In this document: positions 9,125-19,404 of the stretch, in pieces | Numbering within the stretch: the stretch's first letter is position 1 | How the letters are laid out: each line of letters starts with the position of its first letter | Source of the DNA: an uncultured Paracoccaceae bacterium | GTDB taxonomy: Bacteria > Pseudomonadota > Alphaproteobacteria > Rhodobacterales > Rhodobacteraceae | Length of the DNA stretch: 64,000 nucleotides | Assembly (NCBI GenBank): GCA_947497185.1 | Contig: CANMFL010000009.1 | Coordinates: 93,181-157,180, forward strand | Direction: 5' to 3' | Made by a program: the position numbers and the translations under genes | The notes under the pieces: generated by a model | Seen by the model: the letters and a program-made list of their open reading frames with translations, nothing else | What the model was told of the DNA's origin: nothing | The model's database searches: none

Positions 9125-10929
9125 TGTCCCCGTGATGTGTCATCGTAACCGCCCACCGGATCATTTGGGGTCAGATCACGCACCGCATCGGGCGTGTCTT
9201 GTGCTTTGGCCAAAGACCAGCGGACGCGCGTCGCATATGTCATTGCGGCGCTGGTTAAAACCACCTGTTGCGCGCTACGGGGCTTTAATCGTCCATTTTC
9301 CAAATAAACTGACGGCTCAAGGCTTAATGTGGCCTGTCCGTCGTGCCGAAATATCCAAACTTCGCCGGATTTCAGCACCATCGACACGGCACCGCCGCTG
9401 AGGTCGACGGTTGCATCAACATCAGGGTGCAAATGGAATCGGATCGTAAAAGGCACACCGGGGCTGCTGCGCGATTGCTGCCCGTCAAAGCGGGCCTCGT
9501 CATTAGTACCAAGTGTCGTCAGCAGGTCTTCACCCACCAAACCACGTCCATCAATCGCAATATCGATGGTCCGCGCATGGGTTAGCCCATGTGTCTGGCG
9601 GTAGCCATCGTGGGACAATTCCAACCGTTTGCCATCATCAAGGTTCGAGAATTCACATTGCACACGTTGCGGCACGTCCAGCAGTAGCTCCGCCGAATGA
9701 CTACCTCTGACAGGGGGCGCAAGGCGCGATGACGAATATCCGTTGATCCACAGCGTCGAATGCGACGGCGTAGCGCGACCGGCACGACGCCAGTCTTCGC
9801 CAAAGCTACGGCCTGATCCGCAACTGACGATAATCGGACGCCGCCCCGATGTGACCTCGAAGGCGAGCGTGCTTGCATGAGCATCGCCGGACGCTGGGCC
9901 AACAGGCGGGGTCGCGGCATCGACAATCATCGACGTGCGACCAGCCGTGACACGGGCAAATCCCATGTGCAGGTCTTTGGGTTCAATCGGCGTGACGCGA
10001 ACATGCGAGTCGGCCAGCGCGTGATCCAGCCGCCCGTCGATCCCACGGCCACCACCATGAAACCGTGCGAGGCTACCGTCTGCATGACGCAAGGCGCGCA
10101 GGGTCGGGGCCATGCGTTCTTGGGCTTCGATGAACTGTCGTGGTGGCGTTTGCCCTGCAAGTGTTAACGCTTCGGTCGCCCATGTGATCAGCGTGAAAAC
10201 CTCTAGCAAATCTTCCGGGTTCCGCGTCGCAATCCCACCCATACTATCAATCTGTGTGGCGCAATCACTGGCCAGCGCCTTGACCGCAGGCGGAGCGAAT
10301 TGCTCCATGCCTTCAAGGGCAAGGCCTGCGTAGATGATTCCCGTCAGCGCCTCGAAGCGCGACAAACCGGGTTCCGTCGTGCGCCAGCGTTTGGCAAGAA
10401 ACAGTGTCTGCTGGCCAAGCGAGCGGAAATAGATGTCCGATGCCGCCTTATCCTGACCGCGCAGCAAAAACAGGCCGTGGTTGATCCAACGGATCAAACG
10501 ACGCCCCGTCAGATCAGGCGTCCAGCCAGCACCAGTGCCGTTACCGTAGCGGCTAATCCAATCAGCCACCCACGCTTGCGCCCGTTCACGCGCGCGCATG
10601 TCGCCAACGGCGGCCAGATCATCAAGCCACGCAAAACCTTGGATTTCTTCGGCAATACGGGGATTGTCGATACCAATGTCCCAGATCAACGCATTCGGGG
10701 CTTGGACAAAAGCCCCCGCAAACAGGAAATTCCCGCTGATCAACTGCCGTCCTCTGGCAAAGTGACCTATCGTTTTTGGTTCCGGCTGCGACACAAACCC
10801 AGTCGCAGGTCGTGCGCGTGCAGACCGCCGCGCATGGAAGCGATGCATAAAATCGGTGCGTCGGGCACGCCATGTTTGTGCCTGTTCCACTGCGGGCTGC
10901 CTGTTTGGTTTTATTGTTATTTGGACCAT
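9121..10929 (-). CDS. Heparinase II/III family protein
   Basis: About 602 residues with the heparinase II/III layout. An N-terminal alpha-helical toroid ([50 protein letters not shown]) is followed by a C-terminal beta-sandwich ([61 protein letters not shown]). In Rhodobacterales this gene normally sits before purH, as here. Its substrate is unknown, and no signal peptide is obvious. ATG at 10929 is used here; a GTG at 10953 is also in frame and neither has a clear ribosome binding site. Confidence 0.85.
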   Translation of the reverse strand: MVQITIKPNRQPAVEQAQTWRARRTDFMHRFHARRSARARPATGFVSQPEPKTIGHFARGRQLISGNFLFAGAFVQAPNALIWDIGIDNPRIAEEIQGFAWLDDLAAVGDMRARERAQAWVADWISRYGNGTGAGWTPDLTGRRLIRWINHGLFLLRGQDKAASDIYFRSLGQQTLFLAKRWRTTEPGLSRFEALTGIIYAGLALEGMEQFAPPAVKALASDCATQIDSMGGIATRNPEDLLEVFTLITWATEALTLAGQTPPRQFIEAQERMAPTLRALRHADGSLARFHGGGRGIDGRLDHALADSHVRVTPIEPKDLHMGFARVTAGRTSMIVDAATPPVGPASGDAHASTLAFEVTSGRRPIIVSCGSGRSFGEDWRRAGRATPSHSTLWINGYSSSRLAPPVRGSHSAELLLDVPQRVQCEFSNLDDGKRLELSHDGYRQTHGLTHARTIDIAIDGRGLVGEDLLTTLGTNDEARFDGQQSRSSPGVPFTIRFHLHPDVDATVDLSGGAVSMVLKSGEVWIFRHDGQATLSLEPSVYLENGRLKPRSAQQVVLTSAAMTYATRVRWSLAKAQDTPDAVRDLTPNDPVGGYDDTSRGQ

Positions 10930-11019
10930 AGCCAGCCGGTGTAACTGAGTCACGTGATCTTCGTGGCTGGTCCGATGTTTCGGGTAAATCCGTTATGAAA
11001 TTTAAATATTAAAATGGGT

Positions 11020-11041
11020 CACGTGCCGAAAATGGCACGTG
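11020..11041 (-). terminator. Hairpin downstream of the small lipoprotein gene
   Basis: Perfect 8-nt arms CACGTGCC and GGCACGTG are separated by six bases, about 39 nt after the stop of the lipoprotein gene at 11080. On the minus strand the hairpin is followed by ACCCATTTTAATATTT, a weakly T-rich tail. It is a plausible but imperfect intrinsic terminator. Confidence 0.5.
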
Positions 11042-11079
11042 GTAATCGATTGGCTTAAATGTACCGTTGAAAACGTAGA

Positions 11080-11235
11080 CTAGCGGGTTGGACCCGTTGG
11101 AATCGCGTAATTCGCGGCAGAAAAGCGCAACAAATCATTATCAGCCCGACCAGCTACATAGCTGTCAGGTGTTGCAGCGCAAGCGCTCAGCAAACTCGCC
11201 GAGACTAACGCCAGCATGGTTAGCAAGCGTGACAT
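11080..11235 (-). CDS. Small lipoprotein, 51 aa
   Basis: A 51-residue peptide starting MSRLLTMLALVSASLLSACAATPDSYVAG. It has a short signal peptide ending in an LSAC lipobox with Cys at residue 19, leaving a mature lipopeptide of about 33 residues. The start is set by AGGAG seven bases upstream of the ATG (on the minus strand). Longer in-frame starts have no comparable site. No family is recognised. It stands alone between the heparinase-like gene and a divergent flavoprotein gene, with its own hairpin downstream. Confidence 0.7.
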   Translation of the reverse strand: MSRLLTMLALVSASLLSACAATPDSYVAGRADNDLLRFSAANYAIPTGPTR

Positions 11236-11472
11236 AAAACTACTCCTCATATTCCACATCTTACGTGTGGTGAATCCAACATAGGCATTTCTACGGCATT
11301 TGTTGAGTCTCCAAATGTAAGCAAATGCGCCAAGTGTCATTTCTGCATAGCGCCCAATAGTTAAGAATTAGTCGCCGCTGTCGGTTTTGCACCTTTCAAG
11401 GTCGGAAGGTTCTAACGTCCGCCCGTCGATTGCGACACAGTGGCTCAAAGAGCATCCTGTGGAGTCGCGTGC

Positions 11473-13968
11473 ATGAAAACTACTGTCAAAGCCTTGGTCG
11501 TCGGGGGCGGTGCTGTCGGCACGTCGATTGCGTATCATTTGGCCAAAGCGGGCTGGGACGACGTGATGTTGCTTGAGCGCGACGAATTGACGTCAGGATC
11601 AACATGGCACGCCGCAGGCCTGCTGCCGTTGTTCAACATGTCCTACGCGACAACGCACATCCACAAATACTCGGTTGATTTCTATAAGCAACTTGAGGCC
11701 GAGACAGGCTTGAACGCTGGTTTTGCTGTCGTCGGCAACCTGCGCATGGCGCAAACGCAAGAACGCATGGACGAATACATGCTCTACGCGGCGACGGCTG
11801 AAACCTGCGACGTGCCTTATGAATGGATGACGCCCGACCAGATCAAAGCGAAATGGCCGCTGATCAAAACCGACGACCTTAAGGGCGCACTTTACCACAA
11901 CACCGATGGCTACATTAACCCCGCCGACGTGACCCAAGCGATGGCCAAAGGTGCCCGCCAGCGCGGTGTCGTGATTGAACGCAAATGGCAGGCTGACGCG
12001 TTCGCATGGAACGGGACGGCTTGGGACGTGACTTGCACCAAGATGGTCGAAAAGGGCGGCAACCTGATCCCATCCGACGAACAGATCGTCATCACGGCAG
12101 AGCATGTCGTGACGGCCTCTGGCAACCACGCGCAAACGACCGCTAAAAAGCTTGGCATCAAAATTCCGGCGATCCCCGTTGAGCATCAGTTCATCGTCAT
12201 GGACCAAGACCCCGATCTGGTGAAATTCCGCGCCGAAGGCAACGTCGAACACCCCGTGATCCGCGACGCCGACGCGCAGTCCTATGTGCGCGAAGAACGT
12301 GGCGGCTGGATCTTGGGCGTCTACGAGAAAAACGCGCCTGCCGTGTTTGAATACGGCGTGCCGGATGCATTCCGCGCTGACCTTTTCCCGCTCGATTTGG
12401 AACGGATCGAAGACCAATATATGGCGATGATCCACCGCATTCCGTCCTGCGAGGAAAGCGGACTGAAGGACGATTTCAACGGTCCGATTTGCTACACACC
12501 AGACGGCAACCCGCTGGTTGGTCCAGCCCCCGGTTTGCGGAACATGTGGCTGGCCGAAGGGTTCTCTTTCGGCATCACAGCGGCAGGCGGCACAGGCTAT
12601 TATCTCGCGCAGATGATGGTGAACGGCGAGGCCGAGATCGACATGGCATCGCTTGATCCCAAACGCTACGGCGACTGGATGACAACCGAATTTGCGGCCC
12701 GCAAGAACGAAGAATGCTACGACCACGTCTACATCCTGCACCACCCAGACGAGGAACGGCCCGCGTGCCGCCCACTGCGCACCTCACCGGCCTACGACCG
12801 TCAAGCGTCTCGCGGCGCGCAATTTGGGTTTGTGAACGGCTGGGAACGCCCGAACTATTACGCACCTGCAGGTTTCAACGACCACGACGCACGATCCTTC
12901 CGGCGCGGCGGTTGGTGGCAATATGCGGTGGAAGAGGCCAAAGCGATCCGCGAAGGTGTCGGCCTGATCGACGCGACGGCCTTTACGAAACACCGGATTT
13001 CAGGGGCAGGGGCGACGGCGTTCCTCGACTGGTTCACTTGCAACAAACTGCCCAAGGTCGGACGGATCAACCTGACCTATGCGCTGACCTCGCACGGCAC
13101 CACGCGGACAGAATATACGATCGTGCGCCTGTCTGAGGATGAGTATTATCTCGTGTCCGCAGGGGCGTGGCATGCCTACGACCAAGATTACCTGACCAAA
13201 GCGATTGCTGATAAAGAACCGGAATTCGGGCGGATCAACCTCGAAGACGTCACCACGAAATACGGCGTCTTTGCTATCGCAGGTCCAAAATCGCGCGATG
13301 TGCTGGCAGACGTGATCAAAGACGCGGACCCCGAAACAGCGCTGTCGAACAAGCGGTTCCCGTGGTTGTCCGCCAAGAAAATCGAACTCGGCATGTGTCC
13401 GGTGAACGCGATCCGCGTGGCTTATACGGGGGAACTCGGTTGGGAATTACACCACCCGATGGAGATGCAGAACTACCTGTTCGATCTGCTTGAAAAGGCG
13501 GGCGAAAAGCACGGCATGAAACTCGTCGGAGCGCGGGCGCAAAACTGGCTGCGTCAGGAAAAGTCATACCGCGCGTTTGGTAATGAGTTGGGCCGCGACG
13601 CGACCCCTGCCGAGGCTGACCTGCCGCGCTTTATCGACCTGAGCAAAGACTTCTACGGCAAAGACGCGATGGTCGAAAAAGGCATCCGGTCCAAATGCGT
13701 GACCTTGCTGATCGACGGCCCCGACGACGCCGATCCATGGGGTCGCGAGGCACTTTATACCTCAGACGGCACCCGCGTTGGTCGCCTGACATCCGGCGGC
13801 TATTCCGTCGCTTTCGAGAAATCCATCGGCCTAGGCTACGTGCGTCCTGAACAAGCTGTCGTGGGCACGAAACTCAAAGTCCGGATGTTCGACGCGCTTT
13901 GGGATGCGGAGATCGTCGAAGACAGCCCTTACGACCCGAAAAACGCAAATATCAGGATCGACGGGTAA
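11473..13968 (+). CDS. FAD-dependent oxidoreductase with GcvT domain (dimethylglycine/sarcosine dehydrogenase-like)
   Basis: An 831-residue fusion. The N-terminal DAO-type flavoprotein half has a GxGxxG dinucleotide site (VVGGGAVGTSIAYHLAKAG) and STWHAAGLLP. The histidine there corresponds to the residue that carries covalent FAD in dimethylglycine dehydrogenase. The C-terminal half is an aminomethyltransferase (GcvT) domain with EYTIVRLSEDEYYLVSAG, YTGELGWELHHP and TSGGYSVAFEKSIGLGYV. Such enzymes demethylate N-methylglycines and pass the one-carbon unit to tetrahydrofolate. The exact substrate cannot be told, since Roseobacters carry many paralogues. The start follows a GGAG site at 11461-11464. 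It appears monocistronic. Confidence 0.85.
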   Translation: MKTTVKALVVGGGAVGTSIAYHLAKAGWDDVMLLERDELTSGSTWHAAGLLPLFNMSYATTHIHKYSVDFYKQLEAETGLNAGFAVVGNLRMAQTQERMDEYMLYAATAETCDVPYEWMTPDQIKAKWPLIKTDDLKGALYHNTDGYINPADVTQAMAKGARQRGVVIERKWQADAFAWNGTAWDVTCTKMVEKGGNLIPSDEQIVITAEHVVTASGNHAQTTAKKLGIKIPAIPVEHQFIVMDQDPDLVKFRAEGNVEHPVIRDADAQSYVREERGGWILGVYEKNAPAVFEYGVPDAFRADLFPLDLERIEDQYMAMIHRIPSCEESGLKDDFNGPICYTPDGNPLVGPAPGLRNMWLAEGFSFGITAAGGTGYYLAQMMVNGEAEIDMASLDPKRYGDWMTTEFAARKNEECYDHVYILHHPDEERPACRPLRTSPAYDRQASRGAQFGFVNGWERPNYYAPAGFNDHDARSFRRGGWWQYAVEEAKAIREGVGLIDATAFTKHRISGAGATAFLDWFTCNKLPKVGRINLTYALTSHGTTRTEYTIVRLSEDEYYLVSAGAWHAYDQDYLTKAIADKEPEFGRINLEDVTTKYGVFAIAGPKSRDVLADVIKDADPETALSNKRFPWLSAKKIELGMCPVNAIRVAYTGELGWELHHPMEMQNYLFDLLEKAGEKHGMKLVGARAQNWLRQEKSYRAFGNELGRDATPAEADLPRFIDLSKDFYGKDAMVEKGIRSKCVTLLIDGPDDADPWGREALYTSDGTRVGRLTSGGYSVAFEKSIGLGYVRPEQAVVGTKLKVRMFDALWDAEIVEDSPYDPKNANIRIDG

Positions 13969-14075
13969 TCGGGCCACCGCGCCCCGGCTTCATTGACTTC
14001 TTCCAAATCCCCGCCGGAGGCTCCCGCAGTTGCAACACACATGCGCGCTGCGGGGCGAAACACAACGGTCAGCGC

Positions 14076-14837
14076 CTAGCGTTCTTTGAAATCAATCGCT
14101 TTGACTTCGCCGTCGTGCAGCAGAATTTCGACCCACCTCGGGTTCGCGCCAAAGGTCTCGTAGGCGGTCACGAACGTGGTGTTTGCAGCCATCCGGTCTA
14201 GTTTTGCGCCGCAAGGCTTCCCGTGGCTGACACGGCAGAATGACGCTTTGATCGCTTCGTAGGCGTTGTCAGTGCCGCTGTAGGGGACGTTTTGGTTGGT
14301 CGGCAAATAGCGCACAACTTCGTGTGTGCCGACGTCGCCTGTCAGGCTCAACGCCGCTGTGAATTGTCTGGCGCAGCCGTCGTCAAATCCGGTGATGAAA
14401 TGCGGCCGCATTGCCGTGGCATTCGGGATTGTGTCGTAGATTTTGTAACCGCTGACGTTGGCAACTTCGGTGCCCATGCTGCCGCTTGGCACATCGCAGA
14501 CCGTGGCGATTTCGCCGTAAGCGACGCTTTCACCATAAGGAATGACGCGGGCGTCGGGGCCTGTGCGGACCACTGTTTGCGCTGTCGTAGTCCCACCCAG
14601 CAATCCGCCACTGCCGAACAATCCACCCAGCAATCCGCCTTCGGGGGCTGCGGGTGTCGCCGCGAGCGCCAGTGCTGCGGCCACGGCGTCGTCTTGCGTG
14701 GCACCTTCGGGCAAAGTGACTTCACTCAAGCGTTCTAAGTCTGACAGGGTATTGGGCGCTGTGGTTTGGGTTCCGGTACAAGCAGCCAACATTACACACG
14801 TGCCAATGATCGCCGTAAATTGCCAGTTCATGCCCAA
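14076..14837 (-). CDS. Hypothetical lipoprotein
   Basis: A 253-residue predicted lipoprotein (MGMNWQFTAIIGTCVMLAACTGTQ; LAAC lipobox). After it come an alanine-rich stretch and a glycine-leucine-rich low-complexity segment with GGLLGG twice (about residues 66-80). The remainder contains DVPSGSMGTEV, HFITGFDDGCARQF, LSLTGDVGTHEVVRYL and SFCRVSHGKPCGAKLDRMAANTTFVTAYETFG, with conserved-looking cysteines. I do not recognise the family. It is convergent with the flavoprotein gene and lies just downstream of dnaE on the same strand. Confidence 0.65.
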   Translation of the reverse strand: MGMNWQFTAIIGTCVMLAACTGTQTTAPNTLSDLERLSEVTLPEGATQDDAVAAALALAATPAAPEGGLLGGLFGSGGLLGGTTTAQTVVRTGPDARVIPYGESVAYGEIATVCDVPSGSMGTEVANVSGYKIYDTIPNATAMRPHFITGFDDGCARQFTAALSLTGDVGTHEVVRYLPTNQNVPYSGTDNAYEAIKASFCRVSHGKPCGAKLDRMAANTTFVTAYETFGANPRWVEILLHDGEVKAIDFKER

Positions 14838-14922
14838 ATTCCCCTACTGTCCCGACGCTGTGTTTAGGACAGAACGCGTGTCTGTGTCCATGTAGCCCTT
14901 TGTCTAAAGCGAAAAGGTGCCG

Positions 14923-17900
14923 CTAGACTTCTTCGACTTCGATGACCCCGTTTAGCGACCGCAACGCGCCCTTAATTTGTGGGTTCACGGGGTAATGTTG
15001 GCCAAGATCGATCTCGACTTCACCTGGTAAATCCGCGCTCATCAGGCAGAAATAAACCGGACCGCGTCCGCCTTTTATCCCGTCGCGCGATGCGTTTTCC
15101 AAGATCGTGGCGACCGATGAAATCGCGTCAGGCGCGTCCAAGAATACGCGCAAACCGCTGCTACCCGCGTCCGCCACAGCACTATCAATCGGGGCGACCG
15201 AGCGCCCGAGCAATTTCAGCTGGTCGGATTCCATCGTTGCCTCGGCTTGGATCACGACCTGCGATCCTGTCTCAAGGTGTTCGCGTGCGGTCTCTAACGT
15301 GTCCGAGAAGATCGTGATCTCGTATTGTCCAGTCGGATCAGATAGTTGCGCAAAGGCAAAGCGGTTGCCGCGTGCCGATTTGCGTTCCTGCCGTCCTGAT
15401 ACGGTCCCTGCCATTTTGACGATACATGCGCCGCGTTCTGCCTTGGCTGTGACCTCGTCCAGCGTCAAAACGCCTTTGCGTTTGAGGGCGGCCATGTAGT
15501 CATCCAGCGGGTGGCCGGACAGGTAAAATCCGATGGCTTTGAATTCTTCGGCAAGCCGTTCTGCGGGCAACCAATCGTCGCCACCAGCAAGACGCGGTTC
15601 GGGTAGATCGTCGCCTGCCTCGCCAAACAACGAGACTTGGTTCGATGATTTCTGCTCATGGATCGCAGCGGAATAGGCGACGATGGGGTCAAGCGAGCGG
15701 AACACACGCTGGCGGTTTCCATCAAGCACATCAAACGCACCAGCGCGCGCGAGCATCTCTAGCGGGCGTTTCCCAACGCGTTTCAGGTCAACGCGGCGTG
15801 CAACGTCAAACAGGTTCACAAATTCGCGCCCGTCGCGGCCTTCGACGATCAGTTTCATCGCCTCAACGCCGACGTTCTTCAACGCCCCCAGCCCGTAAAC
15901 CAGTTTTTGATCGCGCACGTCAAACGTCGCCTCTGATCTGTTCACGCAGGGCGGGATGTAGTCAATCGATAGGCCTTTTTTGACCTCTTGGAAATACACC
16001 GCCAGCTTGTCGGTCAGGTGGATATCGCAGTTCATCACACCGGCCATAAATTCGACCGGATGGTTCGCCTTGAGCCACGCGGTTTGGTAGCTGACCACCG
16101 CATAGGCCGCCGCGTGTGATTTGTTAAAGCCGTAGTTCGCGAATTTTTCGAGAAGGTCGAAGACCTCAGACGCCTTTTTCTTATCGACGCCGTTTTCCAT
16201 CGCGCCTTTTTCGAATTTCGGGCGTTCCTTGGCCATTTCTTCGGCGATTTTCTTACCCATCGCACGGCGCAAAAGATCAGCGCCGCCGAGGCTATAACCC
16301 GCCATGACCTGCGCGATCTGCATAACCTGTTCTTGGTAAACGATGATGCCTTGGGTCTCAGCCAGCAGGTAGTCGATAGATTCGTGAACGGATTCGATTT
16401 CTTTCTGCCCGTTTTTGACCTCGCAATAGGTCGGGATGTTTTCCATCGGACCGGGACGATACAGCGCCACAAGCGCCACGATATCCTCGATACAGTTCGG
16501 CTTCATGCGCTTGAGCGCATCCATCATGCCGCTGGATTCTACCTGAAACACGGCAACGGTTTTGGCGGATGAATACAGTTTGTAGGATTTTTCGTCGTCC
16601 AGCGGGATGGTCCCGATGTCGTTGGTCAGTCCTTCTGGTGGTTGGAATAATTCGTCACCAGCGGCGTTCACATGCAGCGGGCGGCCGGATTTCACGACAA
16701 GGTTCACGGCGTTCTGAATGACGGTCAGGGTTTTCAGGCCCAAGAAGTCGAATTTGACCAGACCCGCTTGTTCCACCCATTTCATGTTGAACTGGGTCGC
16801 GGGCATATCGGAACGTGGATCTTGGTACAGTGGCACCAATTCGTCGAGCGGACGGTCCCCAATCACAACACCCGCCGCGTGGGTCGATGCGTTGCGCAAC
16901 AGCCCCTCAACCTGCTGGGCGTAGGTGAGCAGGCGGTCTACGACCTCTTCGTTTTTGGCCTCTTCGCGCAGGCGTGGCTCGTCGGCGAGCGCCTTTTCAA
17001 TCGACACAGGTTTGACGCCCTCGACGGGAATCATTTTCGACAGGCGGTCCACTTGGCCGTAAGGCATTTGCAGCACACGACCGACATCGCGCACGGCGGC
17101 TTTAGAAAGTAGCGCACCGAATGTGATGATTTGTCCAACCTTATCGCGCCCGTATTTGTCTTGGACAAAACGGATGACTTCCTCGCGGCGATCCATGCAA
17201 AAGTCGATATCGAAATCGGGCATGGATACACGTTCGGGGTTCAAGAACCGCTCGAACAGCAGGGAATAGCGTAGCGGGTCAAGGTCGGTAATCAGCAGCG
17301 CGTAGGCCACTAGCGACCCCGCGCCGGACCCACGACCGGGGCCTACTGGGATGCCTTGATCCTTGGCCCATTTGATAAAGTCGGCAACGATCAGAAAGTA
17401 ACCCGGAAACCCCATGCCTTCGATGATGCCCAGCTCGAATTCGAGACGGTCTTCGTATTCTTTGACCTCTGCGGCGTGGGGGATCACGGCGAGCCGCGCT
17501 TTCAACCCTTCTTCGGCCTGACGGCGCAATTCCGCGACCTCGTCGTCGGCAAACTTCGGCAGGATCGGATCGCGCTTGTAGGTTTTGAACGCACAGCGTT
17601 TGGCGATCTCGACCGTATTTTCAACCGCTTCGGGCAGGTCCGCGAACAGCGTCACCATTTCCTGCGGCGTTTTCATATAGTGCTGCGGGGTTAGCCTGCG
17701 GCGGGCTTCTTGTTGATCGACATATGACCCTTCCGAGATACAGATCAGCGCGTCATGCGCCTCGTAGAGTTCTGTTTTCGGGAAGTAGACGTCATTGGTC
17801 GCGACCAGCGGAATGCCCTTGGCATAGGCCATTTCGACATGACCGCGTTCCGACAATTTCTCTGCCTCGGTCACGCCGTTCTCGCCGGGGTGGCGTTGCA

Positions 17901-18420
17901 ACTCGACATACAGGCTATCGCCGTAAATCTCGAAAAACTGGTCCATCAGCAGTTCGGCCTTGGGCCGCTGCCCTTGCCGCAATAGCCGCCCGATTGGCCC
18001 GTCAGGTCCGCCAGTAAGACAGATCAAACCGTCGCTATATTGCGCCAGTTCCTGCATGTTGACCTGCGGCACCTCGTTGCCTTGATCAAGGTAGGCGCAT
18101 GAGTTGATCTTCATCAGGTTCATGTAGCCCGCTTCGGACTTTGCAAGCAGCACAACAGGCGCGGGGGCCTCTGGTTTCTTGCCCGGATCAGCTTGGGTGT
18201 AGCGGATATCGACCTGACAGCCGATGATCGGCTGGATGCCCGCCTTGGATGCGTATTCCGAAAACTCCAACGCTGCGAACATGTTGTTCGTGTCGGTTAC
18301 GGCAACAGCAGGCATATCCATGCCAGCGGCAAGGCCGATCAGTTTTTTGACAGGCACCGCCCCCTCAAGCAGGGAATATTCGGTGTGCAAGCGAAGATGG
18401 ATAAAGCGAGGATCAGACAT
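14923..18420 (-). CDS. dnaE: DNA polymerase III subunit alpha
   Basis: The replicative polymerase catalytic subunit, 1165 residues, which is normal for DnaE. The PHP domain is at the N-terminus (FIHLRLHTEYSLLEGA). The palm motif GPGRGSGAGSLVAYALLITDLDPLRY is followed by the catalytic aspartates in PDFDIDFCMDRR. NASTHAAGVVIG, GLVKFDFLGLKTLTVI and FNKSHAAAYAVVSYQTAWLKANHPVEFMAGV are further family signatures. The C-terminal OB fold begins near ACIVKMAGTVSGRQERKSARGNRFAFAQLSD. It acts in the replisome with the epsilon and beta subunits. It diverges from the ArsR-type regulator at 18505. Confidence 0.97.
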   Translation of the reverse strand: MSDPRFIHLRLHTEYSLLEGAVPVKKLIGLAAGMDMPAVAVTDTNNMFAALEFSEYASKAGIQPIIGCQVDIRYTQADPGKKPEAPAPVVLLAKSEAGYMNLMKINSCAYLDQGNEVPQVNMQELAQYSDGLICLTGGPDGPIGRLLRQGQRPKAELLMDQFFEIYGDSLYVELQRHPGENGVTEAEKLSERGHVEMAYAKGIPLVATNDVYFPKTELYEAHDALICISEGSYVDQQEARRRLTPQHYMKTPQEMVTLFADLPEAVENTVEIAKRCAFKTYKRDPILPKFADDEVAELRRQAEEGLKARLAVIPHAAEVKEYEDRLEFELGIIEGMGFPGYFLIVADFIKWAKDQGIPVGPGRGSGAGSLVAYALLITDLDPLRYSLLFERFLNPERVSMPDFDIDFCMDRREEVIRFVQDKYGRDKVGQIITFGALLSKAAVRDVGRVLQMPYGQVDRLSKMIPVEGVKPVSIEKALADEPRLREEAKNEEVVDRLLTYAQQVEGLLRNASTHAAGVVIGDRPLDELVPLYQDPRSDMPATQFNMKWVEQAGLVKFDFLGLKTLTVIQNAVNLVVKSGRPLHVNAAGDELFQPPEGLTNDIGTIPLDDEKSYKLYSSAKTVAVFQVESSGMMDALKRMKPNCIEDIVALVALYRPGPMENIPTYCEVKNGQKEIESVHESIDYLLAETQGIIVYQEQVMQIAQVMAGYSLGGADLLRRAMGKKIAEEMAKERPKFEKGAMENGVDKKKASEVFDLLEKFANYGFNKSHAAAYAVVSYQTAWLKANHPVEFMAGVMNCDIHLTDKLAVYFQEVKKGLSIDYIPPCVNRSEATFDVRDQKLVYGLGALKNVGVEAMKLIVEGRDGREFVNLFDVARRVDLKRVGKRPLEMLARAGAFDVLDGNRQRVFRSLDPIVAYSAAIHEQKSSNQVSLFGEAGDDLPEPRLAGGDDWLPAERLAEEFKAIGFYLSGHPLDDYMAALKRKGVLTLDEVTAKAERGACIVKMAGTVSGRQERKSARGNRFAFAQLSDPTGQYEITIFSDTLETAREHLETGSQVVIQAEATMESDQLKLLGRSVAPIDSAVADAGSSGLRVFLDAPDAISSVATILENASRDGIKGGRGPVYFCLMSADLPGEVEIDLGQHYPVNPQIKGALRSLNGVIEVEEV

Positions 18421-18504
18421 CCCCCGACACTATGCGAGCAGCGGCGGCGGGGGAAGGTGCGAAACGCAATTGACCACGCGTAGGCGGCAAGAAATACTAG
18501 GCGC

Positions 18505-18795
18505 ATGTCATCACATCTGAATACCTTTTTTGGGGCGCTATCCGACCCGACCCGCCGCGCGGTGTTGGAACGGCTCGTGGCTGGCCCCGCAAGCGTCAGC
18601 GATCTGGCCGCGCCGCATGATATGGCGCTGCCCACGTTCATGCGGCACCTCGGCGTGCTGGAAAGCGCGGGCCTTGTGCGGTCGATCAAAAAGGGTCGTG
18701 TCAGGATGTGTCACATCGAGGCCGCGCCATTGTTAGAGGCGCAAGGCTGGTTGGCATGGCAACGCAAGGTCTGGGAAGACCGCATGGAGGACTAA
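18505..18795 (+). CDS. ArsR-family winged-helix transcriptional regulator
   Basis: A 96-residue winged-helix protein. LNTFFGALSDPTRRAVLERLVAGPASVSDLAAPHDMALPTFMRHLGVLESAGLVRSIKKGRVRMCHIE is the whole ArsR/SmtB-type domain (HTH_20). No metal-binding cysteine motif is visible. The gene ends 1 nt before a SRPBCC/AHSA1-type gene. ArsR-AHSA1 pairs are common, and the regulator in such pairs usually controls the small operon it belongs to. Confidence 0.85.
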   Translation: MSSHLNTFFGALSDPTRRAVLERLVAGPASVSDLAAPHDMALPTFMRHLGVLESAGLVRSIKKGRVRMCHIEAAPLLEAQGWLAWQRKVWEDRMED

Positions 18796-18796
18796 A

Positions 18797-19270
18797 ATGA
18801 CTGATCACGCTTTGACCCTCGACCGTCAAATGGACGCGACGCCTGCTGCTGTGTGGCGCTGCTTGACGGAACCAGCCTTGATCGAGCAGTGGTTCGCGCC
18901 GAAACCTGTGCGGGTTTTTGATGTGGCGATGGACCCTGTTGCTGGTGGTGATTTCAGCAATTCCATGGAAATTCCCAGTGCGGGAACCGTTACAAGCGCA
19001 GGTTGCGTTTTGGTGGCAATCCCTAATGAACGGCTGGTTTGGACCAGCGTGCTGACCGCCGGATTTGTGCCGTCAGAGATGAAAAAAGAGAACGGCGCAT
19101 TCCCGTTCACAGCCGACATTACCCTCACCGCCAAGGACGGCGGGTGCCTTTATCAAGTCCGCGCATTGCATCCCAATGCTGCCTACCGTCAAACTCACGA
19201 AGAGATGGGATTCGAGCAAGGCTGGGGCATCGCCGCAGACCAACTGGCCGCGCTGGCTGCGACAATCTAG
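18797..19270 (+). CDS. SRPBCC (AHSA1-like) domain protein
   Basis: A 157-residue protein of the START/Bet v 1-like SRPBCC fold. LTLDRQMDATPAAVWRCLTEPALIEQWFAPKPVRVFDVAMDPVAGGDF is the typical opening. The sequence also shows ERLVWTSVLTAGFVP, FTADITLTAKDGGCLYQVRALHPN and HEEMGFEQGWGIAADQLAAL, which match the AHSA1 subfamily. These proteins bind hydrophobic ligands, and no specific ligand can be inferred. It follows the ArsR-type gene after a single base and is surely co-transcribed. Confidence 0.85.
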   Translation: MTDHALTLDRQMDATPAAVWRCLTEPALIEQWFAPKPVRVFDVAMDPVAGGDFSNSMEIPSAGTVTSAGCVLVAIPNERLVWTSVLTAGFVPSEMKKENGAFPFTADITLTAKDGGCLYQVRALHPNAAYRQTHEEMGFEQGWGIAADQLAALAATI

Positions 19271-19404
19271 CAAGTTTTTCCTTGCCAAACGATGGCATGC
19301 GGGCTTTGATCGTCGGCAACCCAAGGGGCACGCCGCGTCTACGCCGCATCGACGCTGTGCCAAATCCTTGTGAAGAATTTCAGTAAGGCGGCAGGTTTAA
19401 CATC